Shown here piece after piece: positions 10,079 to 22,200 of a DNA stretch of 64,000 nucleotides; positions within the stretch are counted from its first letter, which is position 1, and every line of letters starts with the position of its first letter. Source of the stretch: Cliona cf. orientalis (taxonomy: Eukaryota > Porifera > Demospongiae > Clionaida > Clionaidae). The notes under the pieces were generated by a model. It saw only the letters and a list, made by a program, of their open reading frames with translations. It was not told where the DNA came from and ran no database searches. The translations under genes and the position numbers were made by a program. The stretch is from assembly GCA_963930775.1 (NCBI GenBank), contig OZ005698.1, forward strand, positions 868,001 to 932,000. Reading direction: 5' to 3'.

Positions 10079-11479
10079 TCACATATTAACATATTGTACT
10101 ATACTAGGTTCATGCACATCTGAATCATGGCTGAATTGAACTGTAGATTCTTCTTTATGTCGAGCTTTTTTAATTTTAGCTCCAAATTGAATAAGTCCTC
10201 CAATAGTTGCACCAACTGCTGCTCCAATTATGGTACCAGGTCCTGGTACGATGCTGCCAAAGAGGGCACCAATTCCCGCTCCAGCTCCTACTCCAACCAA
10301 GAGTCTACCAACAGTCAAGCCAGCAGTGGCATCTTGGCCAACTCTTTTCCTTTCATCACTAATCCTTAGTTCAGGGTCTGACTTGATCTCTTCTTTGCTT
10401 ATCAGTGACTCAGAGATCTCGTGCAGTCCTTCACTTTTATCGAATAATCTCTTGACTTCATACTATAAAAATAAAATGGGAACGATTTATCAGATTCTAT
10501 TGCTTAGTATTACGGTATCCTATACATTGTGTGTACAATTAAAATTTATTATTAAAATAATATAGATAGCCTATGATAGCTCCACCTGTACACAGTAAAA
10601 ACAACTTTGTTATAATAGCATAAAATTTGTGTCATATTGATGCATTTTGTATAGCATATCAAAGTATGTTATAATAGCACACATCCTTGTATGTTAAAGT
10701 TACAGTAAATTCCCTGCTACATTAACAAATGTAGCTATGTTATATTGGCAGTATGTACTTACAACATGGACATTGATGTAATTATTACTATGACATTTAT
10801 GCTATATCAACATGCAATTTTGTGTCATATTTATAATATGTATTATTCACATATCAATTGTTGTCAAAATGAGAAGCTATATTGTGTTATACTGACAATA
10901 ATGTGTGCTGTCAACATAATTATTGTTATTGGTGTATTAACACTGCACCATGTTAGTGTAACACCACAATTTGACAACGTGTAAGGATGTTATTATAATC
11001 ACATATTCATTATTTTGACATTAAACAAGTTATATTAAAGGTATTGCACAAATAATCATTATTATGTTCACAGTAGCTACCATAAGGTGACTATTAATTA
11101 AACGTTCGACATTATTTCTGTGGATTGTCCCAAAAACACAAAAATCTGTACCTCTACCCGCTGACAATAGCTACCAGGGTGCATTTCAGGATTTCGCTCA
11201 AGAGGGAGCAAAATTAATGCATAGTGGTGAACTTTAAGGGGGAGCAACCCCGGCCACATAAGGAAGGCCAATTCAAGTTCCAAGGGTGGGGGCCAAAGCA
11301 CCCCCTGAAATAAACCCTGGCTACTGTACAGTATAGAACATTACACCTGCAACTAATTGTCACCCTAAGGTACTACATAAAATACATTAGCTATAATAAT
11401 GTCAACACCATACGTGCTATGTGTTCAAGTTCAACACTAACGTGTCAGAGTTATAAAGTTCCTTCAGCTCTATCATCCT

Positions 11480-12180
11480 GGCAGGCCTACATGTTGTCAA
11501 CGGCTTCATCATCATATCAGCTTAAATTTGAAGGCCGAGCTGCAGAGATAAAAATGAGGAGGCAAATCAAAGGAGAGAGAGGAATAGGAAGAGAGATATA
11601 GGACAAAGATAAAAAAAAGAGAGGGGAGCAGGAACAGAGAGATGAGGGAAGAGAGTTAGCGAGACAGACAAGTTTGTACAACATCGGAAGTGGAAGGGAG
11701 AGAGAGAGAGATAAAAGAAAGATGAGAGAGATAAAGAGGAGAGGTAGAAACTGACATACCTGCATGCCATCAACAGGCCCCACCATCGCATCAGCTTGAA
11801 TTTGACAACTGAGCTGCATAGATAAAAGGATACAATCATAGAATCAATTTAAAAGAGAGGGAGGAGGAAGAGGCATTAGAGAAAGCTAGACGAGATGAAC
11901 GAGAGAGACAAGACAAGAGAAAATAAGCAGGAGGTGAAGGGGGCACAAACAGAAAAAGATGAGAGAGAGAGAGAGAGATGAGATGAGATAAGAGGAGAAA
12001 CTTACATACATACATGCTATCAACAGCTGTATCATCGTACCAGTTTAAATTTGAAGGCTGAGCTGCAGAGATAAACCGTTTGGGGAAGCAAATCAAAGGA
12101 GAGAGGAAGGAGAAGAGAGAAAGGGAGAGAGAGGGGAGGGGAGGGAAAGAGAGTGGATAAAGAAAGAGTGGGGGAATCAG
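11480..12180. repeat. Three diverged tandem units with GA-rich tails
   Basis: Units begin near 11490, 11760 and 12005. Each contains ATCAACAG or GTCAACGG, a TATCAGCTTAAATTTGAAGG-like core and GAGCTGCAGAGATAAA, followed by 100-200 bp of GAGAGA-rich sequence. The period is about 245-275 bp. Confidence 0.7.
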
Positions 12181-13110
12181 GGAGAAAGACAAAAATGATG
12201 TAGTAAGGAGAAGATAAGTAGCTAGCTAGTATATTTATTACTCCCCAAAAGCTTAGCAGAACAGCCTTTAAATCTAAATGTGATATGGGAGGGGTGTACT
12301 TCGAACCAAACTGAGTGTCAAAATGATTAATAGCTACCTGGGACACCAATGGAGTTTGTAACCAGTTTCCCCCACTATCTTAGCAATAAATTGAGCTATG
12401 TTGAGACCATGTAGGTATAGAATAGAAGTGGTACTATGACTGTGACAATATCCTCACCTTGTACTAGTGTAGCACTTCTCTACATACAGCCACTTGATCT
12501 CACTAGTCTACTAGATTGTGTTTTAGACCTAAAGATATTCATACAAAACCAAAGAGAGGTAAAAAATATGAACTAGAAGGCTTCACAGGAACCATATTAG
12601 TAACTACATATGCTGGAAATCTTTACAAATAGGTTCAGCTTAGGGTTGACATGTATTATCTACTCTCAGATGTTCAACTTAGGCTAAAGCTACCTAGCTA
12701 GCATACTTAGAACAATCAACACCAAATTTAGCGAACTCAATGGGTTCCACACCATTTACCTTTGTTATTTTTAATGACTTCAGAGCTCTCTGTCTTCTTT
12801 CACACAGAATAAGCAGTGCCACTCTTCATGTCTTCTCCATTTTCAAATTTCAGCTGCAGCTGCCACTCGCTCATTAATATGCGCATGCGTGGTTATGACG
12901 TCATTACAGTATGTAGTGAAGCTCACTACCTATGCATTTCACTAAGAATAGTTGTAGTGAACCACCTCTATTAGTAGTAACCGTCACTAGTCATTTTTTA
13001 TACAGTGTATAGTAACCATTGCAGTGTAATATTAATCCTTGCCACGGTATACATAAAACTCTGCCATAATGTGTTGTACATGTTTATATGACAGTTTCGT
13101 TGTTAATATA
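12181..13110. other. Interior of the 3.1 kb element, no gene
   Basis: AT-rich sequence without a supported open frame. It contains an NRF1-like GCGCATGCG site near 12883. Confidence 0.5.
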
Positions 13111-13390
13111 AGGCGTGACAAACTAAATTCACAGTTTATCGTCACAAAGATTTCGATTTTGCATGCGGGCGGGCGGTCATTTTTCATATTTCAAACTAGT
13201 AGAGAGTGCTGGAAAGCTATGCTCGAACCTCGAAATCGCCGACGCCCCGCCCTCTAATTAACGCGATCGGTGGGTGGGGCTCAAAGTGCCATATGTTTAC
13301 TGTATTGAATATGAAATCTGAAAAATTTTGAGAAAATCTGAAAATCCATGCGGGCGGTGACGATAAACAGCGAATTCAGTTTGCCCCGCC
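13111..13390. mobile_element. Nested 280 bp palindromic MITE
   Basis: The left arm AGGCGTGACAAACTAAATTC then TTTATCGTCAC is mirrored by GTGACGATAAA then GAATTCAGTTTGCCCCGCC. It lies inside the 3.1 kb element. Confidence 0.65.
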
Positions 13391-13970
13391 TAAAGTATTA
13401 CATTATATTTACATGTTTGTATCATCATACTGAGTTATATTCTTCATTATAACCTACATCGGTTATAAGTACATGCCTGTCATTGTTAGTATAATTTATA
13501 GGGTTATATTAACACATATGTTGTTTTAGCATGAGGTGTTATTTTAACATAATTGTTTTACTATAAGAAACCTATAATTATTATAACATCAAGATTTTAT
13601 ACTAACACATAAGGGTTGCTATTGTGAATATCAACTGTTTCTTTGACAACAACGTGTCATTTCTACAGTGTGTGACTATCACAATTTTTGTTATTTTAAC
13701 AAGGTTGTTTTTACTGTGTATATATATAGCTATGTTACTTACTTGCAGATCATAAAATATGCGATCATCAATGCACATCTTTATTATTCCACTCTCTTGA
13801 AAAACTTTATGCAAACTTTCAGATGAATATGCTATTGAGATGTCAGATGTCATAAGAACGAATACCAGCTTAATGCTCCCTGGACTGATCGTTTTCCATT
13901 TTATTGGATTACTGTGAGTGTTGTGCGTAATTCTCTTTAATATGTTGACTACTGATTTCTCTGCGTCAAG

Positions 13971-14890
13971 TATGGAGCTTAATCTGTGCCAAAAATACAA
14001 CTTCAGCTAAAGCTACCACTACTGCTACATCATCCTAATTCGCTACACCATCTGCTACTGCATCCGCGTTTCGCTGTCCGCTACTGCATCCGCATTCGGC
14101 CGTCCGCTACTTCATCCGCATTCAGCCGTCCGCTACTGCATCTGTGTGGACTCCGATACGTTAAAGCGCATGCGCGTACAAGATTGTACCTCGCGAGTGA
14201 AGTTCTTGCACGCAGCATAATAGACGTGACATGCATCAATGGTGACTGTTAATAGCTTCGTCCCCTATTTGGTTGTTGCCATTGTAAAAGATGGTTACTA
14301 TAATGATTATAGAGGATATGGAAGCCACGCCCACCACTGCAGGCCATGCACGTTATGGTAAGACTGTGCATGAACAAATAACTTGATTACCTGGCAAGAA
14401 TATAAAAGTGTGAACGACTCAGTGTTCAGCTTTTTGTGTAGCTATAATAGTATAATATATATAGCACGCAGATTTTATATCTCTATATATTAAATATAGC
14501 TAGTAACCATCGTCACCATTGATACATGCCATGTATATCAAGTTATGCTGCGTGCGAGAACTTCGCTCGCGAGGTACAATCTTATATTAAATATTATGCG
14601 CATGCGCTTTAATGGACCTGAGTCTACGCAGATGCAGTAGTGGACACAGCAGCGGACAGCTAAATACTGATGCAGTAGCGGAAGGCTGAATGGGGATGCA
14701 GTAGCAGACACAGTAGCGGACAGCTGAATGCGGATGCAGTAGCGGACTCGGTAGCGGACGGCTGAATGCGGATGCAGTAGCGGACAGCGAAACGCGGATG
14801 CAGTAGCAGATGGTGTAGCGAATTAGGATGAAGTAGCAGTAGTGGTAGCTTTAGCTGAAGTTGTATTTTTGGCACAGATTAAGCTCCATA
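13971..14890. mobile_element. 920 bp foldback element splitting the exon of gene B
   Basis: The ends TATGGAGCTTAATCTGTGCC and its exact reverse complement are flanked by GTCAAG direct repeats (13965-13970 and 14891-14896). Gene A has the uninterrupted site. The inverted arms extend for at least 250 bp, roughly 13971-14250 against 14515-14890. They include sub-repeats of about 25 bp of the type GCTACTGCATCCGCATTC. Both arms contain GCGCATGCG. No transposase is present. Confidence 0.85.
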
Positions 14891-15489
14891 GTCAAGGATG
14901 GTTTTATCTTCCCAACCTTCAGTAATCATGGTCAGTTCTATGCAGTAATCTGGAACGGAAAAACTGATGCCGATTAAATCTCTCAGCTTCGTGCTTGCCT
15001 TAAAGGTTGCAAGTTTGCTGGTATATTCTTTAATCTTTTGATGCATGTCATCAATAGGCACATCTTGGAGTATATGAGTTAGAATTTCTGGTGACATGTA
15101 GCTCCAGTGCTTAAATGCGGTCAGATTATCAAATAATTCTTTGATAGTTGAGGAAGCAAGAGTCCTGCGTCTTATCTTCGAATAATTCTTGTCTGTTTCA
15201 TATTGCCTTCTAATAGACTCAGGCAACATCCTAAATCTCTGTATGATCTTTTCCAGATGCTTTTGATTACAAAATTTTGTTAATGTAGCTTCAGTACATA
15301 CAATGAGATCGAAAAATTCCCTTTGTAGTTCCTCCAGAGTCAATTTCACTTGTTCGTCTTGTGCTGCCATTGCACTTGGTGAACTTGGCAATGATCTTGG
15401 AGGGGATAAGCCCTCAGCTCCACTACTACTTGAAGGTGAGGGAGGAAAAACTAAACTAGAGCACTGAGTGGACGCATTTGCTGTCACTG

Positions 15490-15654
15490 CACTGGCGTAG
15501 GAAGCATGGGTGCACCGGGTGCTGGTGCACCCATGAAATTTCTGAGTGGAACACACACAGTCACACTTTGCTCTAAAGTAATTATTTATTATCCATTTAG
15601 TGTACATATAGGCATCAGAGCACCCATTTACCAAATCATCTTCCTACGTCTATG
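15490..15654. mobile_element. 165 bp hAT-like MITE inside gene B
   Basis: The ends CACTGGCGTAGGAAG and CTTCCTACGTCTATG are partial inverted repeats, and a CACTG direct repeat flanks the segment. Gene A lacks it at the equivalent site (3655-3665). It also contains a GGTGCACC hairpin. Confidence 0.7.
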
Positions 15655-16041
15655 CACTGTGATATGTTTGGTCCGGGCATCCGCATGATTTGCGCCGGAT
15701 CCACTCTTGACCGATATCAACCCAATCATTATGTATTCTGCTAAGTCAGTTCTATTGATTTGAAGAAGTGCTTGTATCATTGCTTCGTATACTATGTTGC
15801 CTTAGAACCACATCTGCGCTTCCAGCATTCAAGAAATTTTATCGGTCGCAATTCTGCCTCTTTGGACTTGATATTGTCAATCAATCTCCAAAGTTGGAAT
15901 TCCCACGAACGTGGCCAGCATTTCCCATCCATCTAGCTTGGTAGCAAAATCCCGTACATGATCATCACTAAATGGTTGTTGCAAAGTAGAGTTGTCGATT
16001 TTCCATCGTGTTAGCAATTCTTCAAAGCTCGGAACTGCCAT

Positions 16042-16274
16042 AGTTTGGTGGTGGCTTTAGTCTCGTCCCCAGACCCCACCCTGTGGGGCCCCCGGGGACG
16101 AGACTATACATTAATTTTTACGCATGCGCGCGCACACGGGCAGCTGATTATCATGTGATGGTAATGTGACCTTCAATTTATGCGCGGGGTTTGGCGGGAA
16201 GAAACCATCTGTGCGTGCCTCTGCCTGCTTTTTTTTCTCGATTCTACATCCTTACCGTTCCACACCAAGACGAG
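16042..16274. promoter_or_regulatory. Bidirectional promoter with E2F site (copy 2, RPA1)
   Basis: This is the second copy of the divergent promoter. It has an ACGCATGCGCGCGCA NRF1-like run near 16119, TATCATGTGATGG, and the E2F consensus TTTGGCGGGAAG at 16190-16201. The RPA1 start follows 73 bases downstream. A TAGTCTCGTCCCC-type transposon remnant lies at 16058-16110. Confidence 0.6.
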
Positions 16275-19200
16275 ATGGGTGAAGTACCAAACCTGACAAA
16301 TGGCGCCATTCAAGTAAGTCTGCCTGAAAATTCTTCTTTAGCCAACAACTATGAAGGTTGTGTTGTGTACGCTTCCTTGCTCCAGGACATTCTGGCGGGA
16401 ATGCAGCTGTCCAGACCTGTTGTACAAGTCTTGGTGAGCGCACTGAGTAACTCTTTTAATATATTATTATGTGTACATTCTTTAGCAACTCAACTAACTG
16501 AATTATGCTACTGACAGTACTAGTTGTTTTAGCATATTTACACTTCATATCCTTGACTCCGGGAGTAATAACTTCATACTAACAAACTACTCTCACACAC
16601 ACAGCTTGACTATATACAAGAATGTACTTGAAATCTATTTATAACCCCCGAACCAATAGCTTCATGATCTCATAATATTATTTGTGTCTATATAATTTCC
16701 TTATAAGCCTATTGTGATTCTTAGGCTATGGCTCAAATCATAGTATAAACATTATTGTACATTTTGCAGAACATGAAGAAGATTCAGTCGAACGGTGGTC
16801 CAGATCGATACCGGCTCCAGGTGTCTGACGGCTTGCACTACCAGCCCTGCATGCTGGCCACACAGATGAATGACAGGGTCCAGAGCGGAGAGCTGTGCAA
16901 GTGGACGGTCATGGAGATCGAGAGATACATCGTCAACACCATCCACCAGAAGAAGTAAGTGTGTACATGTAAAGTGTATGTGTGTGTACAATTATACACG
17001 TGCATTACACAAGTAATACAAGGGTTCCCTACACACTAGCCAAATTAGCCATTTGCTATATACAAGCTTTGGGAATCCCTGACTGTGATCAGTGATGACA
17101 GGTGGAGAGATATGACACCCAAGTGAGAGACCTATTAGCACATGTATTGTTCTTGATTGGTATGAAAAATTAGTGAGTGAGGGTGATAGCTGTACACAAG
17201 TATTCTGAGCTATACGTGCTGTGGCATAATATTATGAGGGTGGGGCTCAAAACTATTTTACTCCTGGCATTATGTAGCCTGATCTACATGTAATTGTGTT
17301 TTAGGATAGTAGTGCTCATTATTTGGAATTGTCTCTCTCTCTCTCTCTTTATAAGGATCATTATTTTGATAGCTGTGAGGATTGTCAAACCGGGGACAGA
17401 GGTGTCTAGAGCCCTTGGCAAGCCAACTCAGCTAGAGTTGGTGTGTGTTCCCAATGGTGGTGAGGCCCCTGCACCCCGAAATCCCCACAACGGCCCCCCA
17501 GGTCCAGGGGGCCAAGGGGGAGGTGCTGGTGGAAATCGCCCTGGAGGAGGAGGAGGAGGGGGGAACCAGGGAGGAGGTGGAGGGGGATACAGAGGGGGAA
17601 ACCCTGGTAATCAGCAGCAGCAAGGCTACAGATCAGGTGAGCTTCATAATTCACTTGATTTTTGGTGACTTTGTTACTTATTTAATTTATCAATCTTGTT
17701 TCAGGTGGTCCTACTGGGCATGGAGCTAGCAGCAATGGACCTAACACAGGAGGGAGACCTCCTTTCCAAAAGTATTTTCATGCACTACCAAGCTAACATA
17801 TCCCTCTATACTGTGCATATATGTACATATTCATATGCATGCAATTCACGCCTACTATAGACACATTCACATACACTCTCTTTCACACTGCCATGTGCAC
17901 ACACTTTTTTCCAGTGCTGCTCCCCCATCTAGGCCAGGGTTCAACGGAGGTGCGTCCTCGTCTCCAGGGAGGGGTCCGTTCTCAAGCCCCACCCAGCTGT
18001 CCCAGGCGACCCTCTTCCCGATCTCCAGCCTCAACCCCTACCAGAGCAAGTGGACGATCAGAGTTCGTGTGGCATCAAAGCCGTCCATTAGGGAGTGGAG
18101 CAACTCTCGGGGACAGGGGAAGGTCTTCAATGTTGACCTCGTTGATGAGAGTGTAAGTGTGATAGCTATGTACTTGAAATTATAGCACCGTACTGTACTA
18201 TTATTAGTTATGCCATTGGTTGTTTTTTTTTTCTCTCTTGCTCTGCAGGGTGAAATTCGGGCATGTGCATTTAACCAGGTGGCTGAGAAGTTAAACTCTA
18301 CTTTTGAGATGGGAAAGGTAAGTGCTTACTATTACTCTAAGGACTTCTTCCTTTCTTTTAATACCACCCCCCCCTCCCCGAGTGAGTATAACCATAGAAT
18401 TGGAATGAGTGGAGATGATAGTGCCAAAAAATGACAGAATGAGTAGCAGAAATTTTTTTACAGACAAGATTCAACCTATAAAGGGTTGAGATAGTGTTTA
18501 AAAGTTTTAGAACAGGTGGCTGACCAAACCTGACGCCGGGGACTGCCTCTTCCTTTCCTCCAACCTTCTCCAAGTTAGGCCAGGTGGTAGTGTGCATGGC
18601 TCACCGATACTTCTACTGTTGCAGTTGATGTGAGAGGAATCAATACAGGCGGTTGTCTGTGTTTCTGAAAGTTGTTTTGACATTATGAATATCACAGCTT
18701 CCGTGCTCTTGTCATTGCGCATGCCATCTACAGAGTAGCGAAACTCGGTTGGTATTTCTTTGGATTTGCATGAAGCAAGTATTTTGATAATCATCCCCTT
18801 CTCCCTGGCTTTGTGTCCGCATGGCTTTACCCCCTGCTCATCCAAGAACTCCATACAGTCCCTCACCCAGCAGCCAGAGTAGCTACAGTCAGAGTTGATT
18901 GTTAAGACACGACCTTTGAAGTTGTGGCTTGCTTTTAGATAGAGCTGAGCAATGTCCCTGAATGTGATGAAGCCATCCTCAAAGCACCAGTCACCAGTGC
19001 CCCTCCTACCAGCTCCAATGTAGTGAAGTACAACTAAGGGATAACAGATCACATTAGCTCAGTAATAAAATGCTCAATGCTATGGTGATTCTAATCTTCA
19101 TTTAGTGAGTAATTGACATAATATATAGGTCTGAAATTTACCTCCATCATTCTCTGTGGTATATTGAGAACATGTTCTATGCTTCCCAAGACCTCTTTAT

Positions 19201-22200
19201 ATGATACTGACTGCCCTGACTTGACTTCAACAACTGAACAGTTTTTATCCAGTTTGTATCTATCCTTTATAATGCATGTGTCTAGCTGGTTATCGGACTC
19301 AGGAATCACTCCCTGGTTTAGTAGCTTCAGCTTATCCTCCTGTGTCAGTTGGCCAGGTCTCCTAGCCACCACAGCTTCAGGGTGGGGAAGGGACAGGTCA
19401 GGGGCTAGGATTAGAACATCTCTTCCACCAGCAGCATTGTATCTAGTAATTGCTGTTTCGCGCCACAATCTCCCTGGTGCCTCCTTTTTACCTTGAGCAG
19501 CCTACAATATGAGGAAAGTTTAATTAACAACAGAATTATATGCACTGGTTTGATTAAATTTTGTGATTTACCTTGTTACGGTGTAAGGCATTTCCATCAA
19601 TCTGGACACTTTTAACCTTGATATCTTCAAACAACTTTTCTGGGATGACGCTTAATGACTCCAAGAGAATGAATGCCACATTTATGCTTCCTGGAAACAC
19701 TCCCTTCCAGCCTAGTCTAATGTGTGGACTGCCACTGTATGCAGCTCGTCGCACAATGTTCACTGCTCTATCTTCTACCTCTTGGATTGTTTTATCTTCC
19801 CATCCTTCAACCTCCATGGTTAGTTCCATGCAGTAGTCTGGCACGGGAAAGCTTATGCCAACCAATTCTCTTAGCTTAGTGGTTGCTTTGAAGGCCCTTA
19901 GCTTGTCTTCATATTCTTTAACCTTGCTATGTACTCCATCAATTTTTACATCTTTTAAAATATGAGCTAAAGTGTCTGGTGTCATGTAGCTCCAATGCTT
20001 CAGTTCAGTTAGATTATCGAATAGTTTCTTTATTGTTTTTGAGTCAAGAATTTTTTGTCTTGTTTCTTTATAATTTTCATCTGTTTCATGTTGTCTTCTG
20101 ACGGATTGTGGTAGCATACGGAATCGTCTAATTATAGTGTTCAGGTTTACTTTATTGCTTTCCAGGGTATCTTCGATGAATATTACAAGATCATAGAACT
20201 CTTCTTCAAGTTTTTTTAGAGTTGATACTACTTCCTGTGGTGTGGGATCAGCTGCAAGTGACAGCGAAGACAGAGCAGCTGATGAAGCTGCACTATCTGC
20301 TCCATTGCTTCTAGCTGGGTGTGATGTCAGACTGGACTCATTGAGGCATAATAGATTTTTAGTAGTGATGTTTCTAAGTGGTCTTAAAGATTTTAAGGTG
20401 ATTACTTTCTCTGCCAAGTCAGTTCTACTGATCTGTAGTAGCACCTTTACCATTGCTTCATAAGTTGCCATGGATCCACGTCTTTGCTTCCAATGTTCAA
20501 GCATTTTTAGTGATTGTCCAACTGCATCTCCCTGGCTCTTGATATTAGCAATGTCTGAGGTGGGCATCTCTAAAAATTTGGCCAGTGTTTCCCAAATGTC
20601 CAGCGTTAGGGAGAACTGCCTTAGATGTTTATCATCAAAAGTCTCCCTCATGGTAGAACTGTCCAGCTCATAGTGTGCCAGTAGCTCATCATAGGTTGGT
20701 ACAGCCATGGTATGCTAAATTCAAAGTTACTCTCTTAAGCCTCAATAGTTAACACTGTGTGTATGTCACACATGTATTTCTATATATGGTCATTTACATA
20801 CACTATGGGGACTCCATTTTCACATAATTAGAGAAAGTGTGTCTAAGGGTTTGTGGGATGTAATTAAATAACCCAGGATAGTCCCAGCCACCCAGTGTTC
20901 ACATAAACAGCCAGTGTGGGTTTGCTATGACCATATTGGTATTGTTACCCTGCCTGCTCCTAGCAACCAGTGAATTAGTCAACTAGTATATAAGAGCTGT
21001 AATTACCATGTTTATGCTAATAGAACGCATGATCCAATTACCGCAAGAAAATTCAATTCCAGGAATTGTTTGTATTCTATTAGAACGGAAGCGACTGTCT
21101 GTAATTATTTTCTATGAATCCAATTAGCGCAATAGTGCTAAGGTGAGGCTATTGTGCATGCTCAAACCACGTGCTGCACGGATAAACCACACCTGCTTAG
21201 TAATAAACCGTTCTGGAAGCCTCTGTCTCTCGGACTCGTTGCTAGCTATAGTTAACCAAATCGCAAGTGTCGTTTGTCGTTCATGAGGGTACTAAACTAC
21301 ACTCGGGACTGACCTTAGTTGGAATTGCACTGAGTCCAGCAGCCAGGGGCCTCAGGCTGCGATCAGCATGATTCAGTGGCATCGCTAACCATGCGGCGCA
21401 GCTGTCAGAAGGCCTTTCTCAGGCTACCCTCGTGATGATCGGGGCCAGGGGCACAGGTAAGATACAATCGATAGCCACTATTCGTTGTCGCTCAAAGCTA
21501 TGCTAATTGTTCTATTATAACGCAACATCTAATTAACGCAAGAAAATTCACTTCCTGGAATTGTTTTGACTCTAATTGTGCGCAAACCAGATTTGAAATT
21601 ATTTTTTTTGCTTGCGTTCTATGAGAATAAACACGGTATGATGCTACTATTTTGATAATAATTGTTTAGTACCATAACAGAAATTAACAAATCACTAAAA
21701 ATGTCTTGCTCTAATCTCCTAACATCTTCCATGTGAGGCCAGGTGGCAATGTACATGGTTCGTCGATAGTTTTACTCTTGCAGTGGAGAAATGAGGAGTT
21801 AAAACTGTCTATTGTTTGTGACTTTAGAAGTTGTTTTGATATCCAAAATTCCATCTTTCCTGTGGAGATATCGTTGGACACACCACTCACAAGGTAACTA
21901 TATTCAGTTGGTATTTCATTTGACTTGCATGAAGCGAACACTTTGATAATCATTCCCTTCTCCCTGGCTTTGTGTCCGCATGGTTGTACCCCCTGCTCAT
22001 CCAAGAACTCCATACAGTCCCTCACCCAGGAGCCAGAGTAGCTGCAGTCAGAGTTGATTGTTAGAACACGACCTTTGAAGTTGTGGCTTGCTTGATAGAG
22101 TTGAGCGATGTCCCTGAATGTGATGAAGCCATCCTCAAAGCACCAGTCACCAGTGCCCCTCCTTCCAGCTCCAATGTAGTATAGTACAACTAGGATAGAA

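Larger units (their letters stand above)
10591..13718. mobile_element. 3.1 kb TA-flanked inverted-repeat element in gene B intron
   Basis: The left end CACAGTAAAAACAAC and the right end GTTGTTTTTACTGTG are exact reverse complements and are flanked by TA on both sides, as in Tc1/mariner-like elements. Subterminal sequence (TTGTTATAATA / TATTTTAACAA) also pairs. The interior holds tandem repeats (11480-12180) and a nested palindrome (13111-13390) but no transposase frame. Confidence 0.65.
10079..16041 (-). pseudogene. Death-domain gene B (broken paralogue of A) with glycine-zipper last exon
   Basis: This is a paralogue of gene A. It starts at 16041 with the same MAVPSFEELL opening. A 4-base duplication (ATTG) gives a stop at 15877-15879 inside the Death domain, and a 5-base insertion near 15790 shifts the frame again. 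Two transposons interrupt the long exon (15490-15654 and 13971-14890). The exon otherwise runs to 13743 (GTAAGT donor). The last exon, 10462-10079, is intact and in phase 0. After a K-R-L-F-D-K-S-E-G segment shared with gene A, it encodes a Gly/Ala-rich hydrophobic stretch of about 45 residues with G-x3-G spacing (glycine zipper), then a basic K-I-K-K-A-R tail. The full-length product cannot be made. The 3' part could still be transcribed from another start. Confidence 0.75.

Noticed and set aside
14660-14875. Open frame similar to one at 13986-14252
   Set aside because: The two are the same inverted-repeat arm of the foldback element read from each end, not genes.
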